DNA of 5,899 nucleotides from Gemmatimonadales bacterium UBA4718 (GCA_002404375.1 DHJO01000209.1:562-6460); one strand, 5' to 3'. Counted from the stretch's first letter, positions 1 to 5,898 are shown. Notes: generated by a model from the sequence alone, not told the origin. Numbers and translations are program-made.

Positions 1-51
1 CTTTTGATGAAAAGAGCACTCCGAACGCCGGTGCGATATCTTACCCTAAAC

Positions 52-465
52 ATGCCGCGCGTAACAGTCACCCGCCGTCTGCGGTTCAACGCCGCCCACC
101 GCGTCCATAACCCCGCGCTCTCGGACGCCGAGAACGCCAAGCTGTTCGGGAAGTGCAACAACCCGAACTGGCACGGCCACAACTATACCCTCGACGTATC
201 GGTCGAAGGCGAGATCGACGAAAAGACCGGGTACGTGTGCGATCTCTCCAAGCTCAAGACAATCGTAGAAAAGGAGATCGTCGACATCGTGGATCACAAG
301 AACTTCAATCTCGACGTGCCGTTCATGCTCGACGTCATCCCGACCTCGGAAAACATCGTGACGGCGTTCTGGAAAATCCTCTCCCCAAAGGTCAAGCCGG
401 GCAAACTTGCGCGACTCGTCCTTTGGGAGACTGAAAACAACTATGTCGAATACACAGGCGAATAA
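52..465 (+). CDS. 6-pyruvoyl-tetrahydropterin synthase-type enzyme (PTPS/QueD superfamily)
   Basis: The 137-residue product belongs to the zinc-dependent T-fold PTPS/QueD superfamily. Zinc ligands are visible as His16 (FNAAHR) and His41 and His43 (HGH). Catalytic Cys35 lies in [12 protein letters not shown], the Asp-His pair is D81-H82 (VDHKN), and Glu127 (WETENN) should anchor the pterin ring. Five residues separate the Cys from HGH, as in animal PTPS; QueD has three. The stretches LSDAEN, GEID..TG, DVP and YTGE at the end also recall the animal enzyme. PTPS turns dihydroneopterin triphosphate into 6-pyruvoyl-tetrahydropterin in the cytosol. I chose ATG 52 because homologues begin just before this VTVTRR..FNAAH strand. 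TTG 4 and ATG 7 would add 15-16 residues unlike the family. No clear Shine-Dalgarno precedes ATG 52. It overlaps folE by 23 bases. Automatic pipelines would probably call it 6-carboxytetrahydropterin synthase (queD). The superfamily is certain; PTPS rather than QueD activity is inferred. Confidence 0.93.
   Translation: MPRVTVTRRLRFNAAHRVHNPALSDAENAKLFGKCNNPNWHGHNYTLDVSVEGEIDEKTGYVCDLSKLKTIVEKEIVDIVDHKNFNLDVPFMLDVIPTSENIVTAFWKILSPKVKPGKLARLVLWETENNYVEYTGE
425..429 (+). promoter_or_regulatory. Ribosome binding site for folE inside the PTPS gene
   Basis: GGGAG lies 13 bases before ATG 443, inside the last codons of the PTPS gene. The spacing is longer than ideal. It still supports ATG 443 over the upstream in-frame TTG 407, and it suggests that folE translation is coupled to passage of ribosomes along the PTPS message. 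Confidence 0.45.
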
Positions 466-1033
466 GGAAGCAGACAAGGAATTCGAGGAGCTCGTGCGGC
501 GAGAGCTCGAGCTCCTGGGCGAGGATCCTGCTCGCGAGGGATTGCTCCGCACTCCCGCCCGTGTAGCGCGCGCCCTCAAGTGGATGACGCAGGGCTACGG
601 CTCGTCGGCCGAAGAGGTCGTCGGCAAAGGAATCTTCAAGGAAGAGCACGACAACATGATCATGGTGCGGGATATCGAGCTCTACTCGATGTGCGAGCAC
701 CACATGCTGCCCTTCTTCGGCAAGGCGCACGTGGCCTACATCCCGAACGGCAAGATCGTCGGGCTCTCCAAGATCCCTAGGATCGTGGACGTCTACGCCC
801 AACGGCTACAGGTGCAGGAGCGTCTGACGGAACAGATAGCCGAAGGGCTGTGCAGTGTGCTGCAGCCGGCCGGGGTAGGAGTGGTGGTCGAGGCCTATCA
901 CCTGTGCATGATGATGCGCGGAGTGCAGAAGCAGAACTCCAAGACGATTACTTCCTCGCTTCGTGGCGCCTTTCGCGAAGATCCCAAGACGAGAGACGAA
1001 TTCCTGAGGCTCGCGCACAACGGCTCGAATTGA
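443..1033 (+). CDS. folE: GTP cyclohydrolase I (FolE)
   Basis: The 196-residue product is the type I GTP cyclohydrolase (EC 3.5.4.16). It converts GTP to 7,8-dihydroneopterin triphosphate and formate, the entry step to folate and to biopterin-type cofactors, and known members are homodecamers. Zinc ligands by homology are Cys84 and His87 ([11 protein letters not shown]) and Cys155 (YHLCMMMRG). His153 fits the catalytic acid/base position. The stretches [27 protein letters not shown] and [16 protein letters not shown] are family signatures, and the C-terminus ([14 protein letters not shown]) closely resembles the animal enzyme. ATG 443 gives a normal length. The track-wide alternative, TTG 407, would add 12 residues read from PTPS codons. 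The gene overlaps the preceding PTPS gene by 23 bases in another frame and lies 44 bases before the SDR gene, which suggests one transcript. It makes the substrate of the PTPS enzyme. I see no truncation or missing active-site residue. Confidence 0.97.
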   Translation: MSNTQANKEADKEFEELVRRELELLGEDPAREGLLRTPARVARALKWMTQGYGSSAEEVVGKGIFKEEHDNMIMVRDIELYSMCEHHMLPFFGKAHVAYIPNGKIVGLSKIPRIVDVYAQRLQVQERLTEQIAEGLCSVLQPAGVGVVVEAYHLCMMMRGVQKQNSKTITSSLRGAFREDPKTRDEFLRLAHNGSN

Positions 1034-1049
1034 GGCAGCTTCGCCGCCT
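1033..1049 (+). other. Small imperfect hairpin after folE
   Basis: In the 44-base gap between folE and the SDR gene, AGGC at 1033-1036 can pair with GCCT at 1046-1049. After one A/C mismatch, GC pairs with GC around a TTC loop. No run of T follows, so this is not a convincing intrinsic terminator. It could modulate translation or RNA decay between the two genes, or be chance in G+C-rich DNA. The rest of the gap shows no strong Shine-Dalgarno for ATG 1078. Confidence 0.2.
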
Positions 1050-1077
1050 GGCAAATGAACCCGAATTGCCCCGATGA

Positions 1078-1794
1078 ATGAGCTCGCTTAGCGGACGAAC
1101 TGCAGTCGTGAGTGGCGCGTCTCGCGGAATAGGCGCGGGAATCGCAGCCGCATTGGCAGCCGAAGGCGTGCGGGTCGTCATGCTTGCCCGCAACGAAGCG
1201 AAGCTCCAGGAACGCTCCAGGTCTCTCAAAGGCTCGATTCCCATTGCGTGCGATATCACCAAACCCGACAGCGTAGAGAAAGCGGTGCAGCGCATAGCGA
1301 GCGAGCTCAAGGGCGCGCCCGACATTCTCGTCAACAACGCGGGTATTTTCGGAGTCTCGATGGTCGAAGAAACGTCCACCGAGTTTTTCATCGAGACGAT
1401 CAATACCAACCTTGTCGGTCCCTTCCTGCTCCTCCGCTCATTTCTGGGGGAGATGAAGAAAAGAAGCACCGGACATATCGTTACGATCGGCTCCGTCGCG
1501 GACAGAACGATCTACACGGGGAACGCCGCATACTCGGCGACCAAGTTCGGAGTGAGAGCGATACACGAAGTACTGCGCGCGGAGCTGCGCGGCACGGGCG
1601 TGCGCGCGACACTCGTCTCGCCCGCCGCAACGGATACAGAGATCTGGAACGCGGTTACCGTCACCGATCCCGCCGGCAAACCCCACTCGAAGCGACCGAT
1701 GCTCGATCCCGAAGACGTCGTTCGAGCGGTGATGTTCGCGCTCACCCAGCCTGAACGCGTCAACATCGACGAGCTGCGACTCTCGCACAGCTAG
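1078..1794 (+). CDS. Short-chain dehydrogenase/reductase; candidate sepiapterin reductase
   Basis: The 238-residue product is a classical SDR with a complete Rossmann fold and active site. The glycine-rich nucleotide loop is GASRGIG (13-19), followed by Asp59 (CDI), NNAG (86-89), Asn111, Ser139 (TIGSV) and the Tyr152/Lys156 pair (YSATK). Arg38 after the second strand, with Arg16 in the glycine loop, suggests NADP(H) over NAD(H). After the active site the usual PG is PA (SPAATDTEIW), followed by PEDVVRAVMFALTQP and the end motif VNIDELRL. The family covers many substrates, so sequence alone does not fix the reaction. Its place after PTPS and folE suggests reduction of 6-pyruvoyl-tetrahydropterin (sepiapterin reductase role). 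From memory, the TxxW and PEDxxxxxxxxxxQP pattern also resembles the sepiapterin reductase of Chlorobium. A general carbonyl or acyl reductase remains possible. ATG 1078 places the first strand immediately at the N-terminus, as is normal. It follows folE by 44 bases. Confidence 0.92.
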   Translation: MSSLSGRTAVVSGASRGIGAGIAAALAAEGVRVVMLARNEAKLQERSRSLKGSIPIACDITKPDSVEKAVQRIASELKGAPDILVNNAGIFGVSMVEETSTEFFIETINTNLVGPFLLLRSFLGEMKKRSTGHIVTIGSVADRTIYTGNAAYSATKFGVRAIHEVLRAELRGTGVRATLVSPAATDTEIWNAVTVTDPAGKPHSKRPMLDPEDVVRAVMFALTQPERVNIDELRLSHS

Positions 1795-1797
1795 ACC

Positions 1798-2436
1798 GTG
1801 TTCATCGAGCTGATCGATCTGCTGCGCTGCATCAGGCCCCACGACGAGACCTGGCTCGTTGCGTCGTTCAACAAGGTGAACAACCGATTCGTCGAGGAAG
1901 CCAGGCTCGGATGCCCGTCGTGCTCCGCCGAGTATTGGATTCGTGGCGGAGTAGCCGACTTCAGCGGGGAAGTAATTCTGCCGGAATGCGACGACGAGCG
2001 GAAAGCCGCAAGCCATCGGAGGGAGGAGCTCGCGACCCGAGCCGGCGCTTATCTCGAGGCGACAGAGCCAGGTGCGACGGTTGTGCTCGGGGGCCTGTGG
2101 GCGTATGCCGCGCAGGAGCTGAGTGAGATGGCGGAGGTCCGCGTGATAGCTATCAATGCGCCAGGCGAGGTCAAGGAGTCGGAGTCGGTAGGACTGGTGC
2201 GCGTTGGCTCCGAGATTCCCCTTGCAGCGGGGTCGGTGCTCGGTGTAGCGGTCGACGCGTGGTTCCCCGCGAATATCGTCGAATCAGCGGTGCGGGTTGT
2301 CCGCCCTGGCGGACGGATCGTCGGGCCGGCCGCCACCAAAGCGCCATCCGGGTTTTCGATTCTCGCTCACGACGACAAGTACTGGATAGCGCAGAAGGCG
2401 CCCGAAGTCGTCACAATATCGCGTGCGAGTCGGTGA
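1798..2436 (+). CDS. Trm112-like zinc-ribbon protein with a degenerate methyltransferase-like C-terminal region
   Basis: I do not recognise a characterised homologue of this 212-residue protein. Residues 4-54 resemble a Trm112-like domain: LIDLLRC..PH, then LGCPSCSAEYWIRGGVADF. The normal first CxxC is reduced to Cys11 and His15, while Cys39 and Cys42 are intact, so a Cys-His-Cys-Cys metal site is possible. Residues 90-200 look like the remnant of a Rossmann methyltransferase. GATVVLGGLWAYAAQELSE sits where motif I would be but lacks the GxGxG pattern, and VRVVRPGGRIVGP resembles the strand late in class I methyltransferases. Loss of motif I argues against S-adenosylmethionine binding. Known Trm112 proteins are small activators of partner methyltransferases, and a scaffold role is only a guess here. 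The start is GTG 1798, three bases after the SDR stop, which implies translational coupling; there is no clear Shine-Dalgarno. Strong G/C third-position bias supports coding. The 3' end overlaps the convergent ligase gene by 26 bases. Confidence 0.82.
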   Translation: MFIELIDLLRCIRPHDETWLVASFNKVNNRFVEEARLGCPSCSAEYWIRGGVADFSGEVILPECDDERKAASHRREELATRAGAYLEATEPGATVVLGGLWAYAAQELSEMAEVRVIAINAPGEVKESESVGLVRVGSEIPLAAGSVLGVAVDAWFPANIVESAVRVVRPGGRIVGPAATKAPSGFSILAHDDKYWIAQKAPEVVTISRASR

Positions 2437-4261
2437 CTCCCGAGCGCTCCGCCTCGGCATAGAGCGAATCGATCAGCGATTTGTAGTGCTTGTCGATGGC
2501 CCGGCGCTTCACCTTCTGCGTGGGCGTCAGCTCGCCGCGCTCGATCGAAAAGTCGTGCTCCAGAAGGCCGATCTTCTTCGGCACTTCGAAGTGCGCGGCC
2601 CCGGCCAGCTCTTTATTCACTTCTTTTTCCATCTTGGCGTGAATCGTCGGCATCCGCAGAAGCTGCGCGCGGTCGGTCCAGATGATGTTGTTGCGCATCG
2701 CCCACTTCTCCAGCTGATCGAAGTTAGGAACGATCAGCATCGACGGGAATTTGCGCTTGTCGCCCAGCATGACTGCCTGGGCGACGTACTTGTTGGTCTT
2801 GACTTTGTTCTCGAGCGGCTGCGGCGCGATATTTTTGCCACCTGCGGTAACGATTATATCCTTCTTGCGATCCGTGATGGCGAGAAAGCCTTCGCGCAGC
2901 TCACCGATGTCTCCGGTGTGGAACCAGCCATCCGGATCGATTGCTTCCCGTGTTGCGTCCGGTTTGTTGAAGTAGCCCTTCATGACGTGCGGTCCGCGAG
3001 TGAGGATCTCGCCGTCCGCCGCGATTTTGATCTCTACTCCGTCGATGGCCTTGCCGACCGTTCCAATCCGGAAGTTTGACGGCGTATTCACCGCGATCAC
3101 GGGCGAGGTCTCGGTCAGCCCGTATCCTTCGAGAATCTCCAGGCCGGCGGCGAAAAAGAACTTGTTGATCTCGGGCGAGAGCGGTGCGCCGCCCGAGACG
3201 AAATAACGAAGGCGTCCGCCGGTGCGGGCTTTGAGCTTGGAGAAGACCAGCTTCTGCGCGGTTCTGTACTGCCAGGCGAGGAAGCCTCCCGGCTTTTTTC
3301 CCGCCAGCTTCTCATTTGCCCATCGCTCGGCCACGTCACGCGCCCAGAAGAAGATCTTCTTTTTGATGAACCCGCCGGTGAGCGCGGTCTCGAGAATTCG
3401 CGCGTACATCTTCTCGTAGAGGCGCGGTACTGACAACACGAGTGTCGGCCGGACTTCCTGCAGGTTGACGGGAACCGTGTCGATCGACTCGGCGTACGCG
3501 ATCGACGTTCCGGTCGCCCACATCAGGTAGTGCCCGCCCATTCGCTCGAAGATGTGGGAGAGCGGAAGAAAGCTGAGCGCGATATCGCTGCCCCCGAACG
3601 GGATGGCGGTCCGCGACGCGGCGACGTTGGAGTAGATGTTGTCGTGGCTCAGCATCACCCCCTTGGGTTCGCCAGTCGTTCCGGAGGTGTAGATGATGGT
3701 CGCGATATCGTTCGGCTTCACGCTCAGCGCTTCGCTCCGGTAGCGCGCGTTCGTCTCCTCCGTCTCTCCCTGCGCGCCCCGCTTCTCGAGGTCCGCCATC
3801 GACATGTCAGTCAGGCCGGGAATCTCGTCGAACCCGATCACGGTTTGGAGCGCGGGAAGCTTGCCGCGGATCTGCTTTATCTTCTCCGCCTGCACGCGAT
3901 TGGACACGAAGATCGCGACCGCGCCAGAGTCCTTGAGCATGTAAGCGATCTGGTCAGCGGGAAGAGTCGGGTAGATCGGGACATCGGTCAGTCCCGTCGT
4001 CAGACTCGCGAAGTCGGCTATCGCCCATTCCGGCCGGTTCTCGGAGAGGATTGCTACGCGATCACCGTGCTTTACGCCAATGAGCTGCAACCCGCGCGCT
4101 GCGCGCCGGACTCGGCCGGCAACTTCGTTGTGCGAGATAGGTTTGTAGGCACCACCCGATCTTACCTGGAGCGCATCGGGTCGGTTGTAGCTCGAGATCG
4201 CATCGAAGAAGAGCTTGTTGAGCGTCCCGGGAGCGGGTCGCGGTCCACCTCGTGCTTCCAT
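2411..4261 (-). CDS. Long-chain fatty acid-CoA ligase (AMP-forming, FadD15-like)
   Basis: The 616-residue product is an ANL-superfamily acyl-CoA synthetase. It activates fatty acids with ATP to acyl-AMP and then forms the CoA thioester, for lipid synthesis or beta-oxidation. Numbered from ATG 4267 (subtract 2 for the preferred start), the core motifs are YTSGTTGEPKG (193-203, phosphate loop), GYGLTETSP (381-389), DGWFHTGD (446-453), ITDRKKDIIVTAGGKNIAP (464-482) and TPTQKVKR (581-588). Lys585 is the likely adenylation lysine. The roughly 600-residue length and SHIFERMGGHY region match the long-chain FadD15/bubblegum-type branch rather than E. coli FadD. No signal peptide is seen; a cytosolic or membrane-peripheral enzyme is expected. 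ATG 4261 is preferred over ATG 4267 because a strong Shine-Dalgarno lies six bases before it. It is the last gene of the parA-lipoprotein operon, 27 bases after the lipoprotein stop. Chain-length preference cannot be read from sequence. Confidence 0.95.
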   Translation of the reverse strand: MEARGGPRPAPGTLNKLFFDAISSYNRPDALQVRSGGAYKPISHNEVAGRVRRAARGLQLIGVKHGDRVAILSENRPEWAIADFASLTTGLTDVPIYPTLPADQIAYMLKDSGAVAIFVSNRVQAEKIKQIRGKLPALQTVIGFDEIPGLTDMSMADLEKRGAQGETEETNARYRSEALSVKPNDIATIIYTSGTTGEPKGVMLSHDNIYSNVAASRTAIPFGGSDIALSFLPLSHIFERMGGHYLMWATGTSIAYAESIDTVPVNLQEVRPTLVLSVPRLYEKMYARILETALTGGFIKKKIFFWARDVAERWANEKLAGKKPGGFLAWQYRTAQKLVFSKLKARTGGRLRYFVSGGAPLSPEINKFFFAAGLEILEGYGLTETSPVIAVNTPSNFRIGTVGKAIDGVEIKIAADGEILTRGPHVMKGYFNKPDATREAIDPDGWFHTGDIGELREGFLAITDRKKDIIVTAGGKNIAPQPLENKVKTNKYVAQAVMLGDKRKFPSMLIVPNFDQLEKWAMRNNIIWTDRAQLLRMPTIHAKMEKEVNKELAGAAHFEVPKKIGLLEHDFSIERGELTPTQKVKRRAIDKHYKSLIDSLYAEAERSGVTDSHAIL

Positions 4262-4267
4262 CAGCAT

Positions 4268-4273
4268 CTCCCC
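4268..4273 (-). promoter_or_regulatory. Ribosome binding site that decides the ligase start
   Basis: On the - strand GGGGAG (4273 to 4268) directly abuts ATG 4267 and lies six bases before the second in-frame ATG at 4261. Six bases is a workable Shine-Dalgarno spacing and zero is not. The second ATG (protein beginning MEARGG) is therefore the likelier start. Confidence 0.65.
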
Positions 4274-4288
4274 ATCAGGGTTCCTGGT

Positions 4289-5095
4289 CTAGCTGCGCGG
4301 CTTCACTTTCAGAACGAGTCGCACCGGACTTCCTCTCACCTCGGCGCCGCGATACTTCGCGGTCGCATTCACGATTATCGAATCAACGGTCGTCGCGGAG
4401 CTGAGGAAGAGAGGATGCAGACGAATCGCTCTGCCCGCTATGCCGCTGGCATCGGTTGTATCGACGAAAGATGGCTTCCCGGCATCGTTGACGAGCTGGC
4501 TGAGCTGTGGATCGCTCTGCGAGACGATGGCGAAGCTGACGATGTATGACTTGACCACGCTGTCGTTGGGCGCGACGCCGTGCGTGAGCTTGACGTTGAG
4601 ACTCGGCGACACGTTCAAGGTGGTGTCGAAGAGCGAGTAAGAGAGCGAATCGAATCCAGTCACTGCCGCAATGCTATCCGGCCTGAGCGTTACATCTACT
4701 TTCTGAATGGCCTGCAGGTTGCCGACCGTGGCGACTATGCGGGCCGGCGTGGAGCGGAGGCTGTCTGCGACGACGATCCCGGTGAGGCTGTCCACGACGA
4801 CGCCGGAGTCCGGCGACTGAAAGCGCACCGGCGCTGGGATGATCTCAATGCCTTTGAAGTTGAAGGCGTGGACCACCGGCATGATCACCGCGCCAGTCGT
4901 GTCCCGGAGCGTATCCCCCACAACCACGGATGGCGCGGCCAGAGAGTCGAACTCTATCGAAAGCACCGACGTCGAGCTTCCACTCACATCGCCACAGGCG
5001 AGCGCCGCGAACCAGCACAGCGCGAACCCTATAGGCACTGTGCGAAGCTTCAGCCGGCACAGCGCGAACCCTATAGGCAGTGTGCGAAGCTTCAT
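4289..5095 (-). CDS. Putative secreted lipoprotein with Ig-like domains and a duplicated signal-peptide start
   Basis: The 268-residue product has no characterised homologue that I recognise. A basic, hydrophobic N-terminus ends in FAALAC, with Cys34 the likely lipidated residue. The box ALAC is slightly atypical (Ala rather than Leu at -3). Cys34 is the only cysteine left in the predicted mature chain; Cys13 and Cys27 lie in the leader. Residues 45-137 look like a bacterial Ig-like group 2 (BIG2) domain: VVVGDTL, then VRFQSPDSGVVVDSLTGIVV, then ARIVATVGNLQ. Residues 145-264 look like a second beta-sandwich with a Big_1-like turn, DTTDASGIAGRAIRL. The mature part is rich in Ser, Asp, Thr and Val, as in cell-envelope proteins. 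Residues 2-14 and 16-28 are near copies (KLRT[LV]PIGFALC), from a tandem DNA duplication. ATG 5095 overlaps the ParA stop as ATGA, which supports this start. It is cotranscribed with ParA and the downstream ligase. A structural or surface role is inferred; no catalytic motif is seen. Confidence 0.85.
   Translation of the reverse strand: MKLRTLPIGFALCRLKLRTVPIGFALCWFAALACGDVSGSSTSVLSIEFDSLAAPSVVVGDTLRDTTGAVIMPVVHAFNFKGIEIIPAPVRFQSPDSGVVVDSLTGIVVADSLRSTPARIVATVGNLQAIQKVDVTLRPDSIAAVTGFDSLSYSLFDTTLNVSPSLNVKLTHGVAPNDSVVKSYIVSFAIVSQSDPQLSQLVNDAGKPSFVDTTDASGIAGRAIRLHPLFLSSATTVDSIIVNATAKYRGAEVRGSPVRLVLKVKPRS
5012..5095 (-). repeat. 42-bp tandem direct repeat, two copies
   Basis: Positions 5012-5053 and 5054-5095 match at 39 of 42 bases. 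The mismatches are at the third base of each copy (a/g), in cactg versus cagtg, and at the last base (g/t). The unit is 14 codons, so the frame is kept, and it duplicates the start of the lipoprotein leader. On the coding strand the three differences give Met1 versus Leu15, Leu6 versus Val20 and Arg14 versus Trp28. The Met/Leu difference can be explained if the unit begins at TG, so that ATG becomes CTG at the junction. Each copy carries the palindromes CCTATAGG and GAAGCTTC, and GCACA/TGTGC arms (six bases, GCACAG/CTGTGC, in the 5012-5053 copy). Since the unit also contains the ParA stop TGA, that stop recurs 42 bases downstream in the same frame. Confidence 0.93.
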
Positions 5096-5859
5096 ACCAG
5101 ACGATCGGCCAGCATCGTCGCGAGATTGACGTAGGCCTGTGATGCGGCATCGGCGGGACTGCGCACCACTACAGGCTGGCCCGCCGCGAATGCGTCTGCC
5201 GTGGCGGCGGTCCGGGGAATGACGACGTCGAACACGATGTTGGCGGGAAGGTGTCTCCTCACGTAATCAACTACCCTGTCGCTCGCCGGATTGTTCGCCT
5301 CGTACATCGTGAGGAGGATTCCGTCGAGCGTCAACCGTTCGTTGGTCGCGACGATGTCCTGAATCAGGCGGAGAATCTGCGGCGTCGTCTGCAGCGCGAG
5401 CGGCTCGCACTGCAGCGGAACGATCACGTGCTCGGTCTGTCCCAGCACTTTGCGCGTGATCGGTCCCAGTCCGGGTGGTGTATCCACGACGACAACCTGG
5501 CAACGCTGCTCTGCCATGGTCAGGAGATCGTGAAGCACGTTGGTCTCACGGACCAGCTGCGAATAGACGGCGTGATCGGCTTCGTCGGCGACTGAGCCGG
5601 CGAGAATCACACGCAGCCAGGGAAGTGCCGTCGGCAGGATGATCTCGCGCAGCGTTTTCTCGCCATTCAGGTAGTCGGCGAATCCCGCTGTCTCGTGGCC
5701 GCGCGCGAGGCCCGCGCCGTAGCGCACCGATCCCTGCGGATCGACATCTATGAGGAGCGTCTTCATCCCGCGGCGCGCGAACGCGGCGGCGAGATTGACT
5801 GCGGTGGTGGTTTTGCCGACTCCTCCCTTCTGGCTTACGACAGCGAGCACCGCTCCCAT
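5092..5859 (-). CDS. ParA-family (Soj/MinD-like) ATPase
   Basis: The 255-residue product is a deviant Walker A ATPase of the ParA/Soj type. It has KGGVGKTTT (11-19; signature Lys11 and nucleotide Lys16), LLIDVDPQGS (35-44, Walker A') and VVVVDTPPG (122-130, Walker B). PLQCEPLALQTTPQILRLI and the closing VIPRTAATADAFAAGQPVV...QAYVNLA are typical of chromosomal ParA proteins. Such ATPases dimerise on ATP, usually bind DNA nonspecifically, and position chromosomes, plasmids or protein clusters. There is no N-terminal helix-turn-helix extension, so it is not the plasmid type Ia form. No ParB gene and no parS-like palindrome is seen in the window, so it may be an orphan ParA that positions another cargo, or its ParB may lie outside. 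The start ATG 5859 follows directly after a TAG in the frame of a possible upstream gene. Only a weak, distant GGGA precedes it. The stop overlaps the lipoprotein ATG by four bases (ATGA), which suggests translational coupling. Confidence 0.94.
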   Translation of the reverse strand: MGAVLAVVSQKGGVGKTTTAVNLAAAFARRGMKTLLIDVDPQGSVRYGAGLARGHETAGFADYLNGEKTLREIILPTALPWLRVILAGSVADEADHAVYSQLVRETNVLHDLLTMAEQRCQVVVVDTPPGLGPITRKVLGQTEHVIVPLQCEPLALQTTPQILRLIQDIVATNERLTLDGILLTMYEANNPASDRVVDYVRRHLPANIVFDVVIPRTAATADAFAAGQPVVVRSPADAASQAYVNLATMLADRLV

Positions 5860-5898
5860 CTATTCGACAATCCCGGGGAGCTCGCTTGTCTTGACTGC
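5860..5898 (-). CDS. Possible C-terminal tail of an upstream gene (partial)
   Basis: Read on the - strand from the window edge, one frame gives AVKTSELPGIVE and then TAG, with the TAG directly abutting the ParA ATG. Third positions are G or C in 8 of 12 sense codons. Abutting stop and start codons are common inside operons, so this could be the end of a gene cotranscribed with parA. Twelve residues are too few to identify a family, and the frame could be open by chance. If it is not coding, these bases are the parA leader. Confidence 0.3.
   Translation of the reverse strand, partial: AVKTSELPGIVE

Noticed and set aside
4..42. A promoter before the PTPS gene, from TTGATG (4-9) and TATCTT (37-42).
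   Set aside because: The spacing is 27 bases rather than about 17, and the upstream sequence is cut off by the window edge. I cannot support it.
4..51. An N-terminal extension of the PTPS protein from TTG 4 or ATG 7.
   Set aside because: The extra residues do not resemble family N-termini, and ATG 52 gives a normal length of 137. No Shine-Dalgarno is visible before position 7, though only six bases of upstream sequence are available.
486..516. A perfect 9-bp inverted repeat, AGGAGCTCG/CGAGCTCCT, with a 13-base loop near the start of folE.
   Set aside because: It arises from repeated Glu-Leu codons (GAG CTC) in a conserved coding helix. It has no T run and no link to a start codon, so codon reuse is the simpler explanation.
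2427..2457. A possible bidirectional terminator at the convergent junction.
   Set aside because: Two 5-bp stems are present, but neither is followed by T or preceded by A runs, and both lie within coding sequence. This is too weak to annotate as a terminator and is kept only as a note under the overlap finding.
2423..3079. A 218-codon open frame on the + strand, opposite the ligase C-terminus.
   Set aside because: It is fully antisense to conserved ligase motifs (TGD, DRKK and GGKNIAP), has no recognisable domain, and overlaps the end of the 1798-2436 gene in another frame.
3530..4549. A 339-codon open frame on the + strand, antisense to the ligase and the end of the lipoprotein gene.
   Set aside because: The - strand ligase here has every family motif. 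The antisense product is rich in Arg, Asp, Glu and His with no recognisable domain, as expected of a shadow frame in G+C-rich DNA, and it also runs across a real gene boundary.
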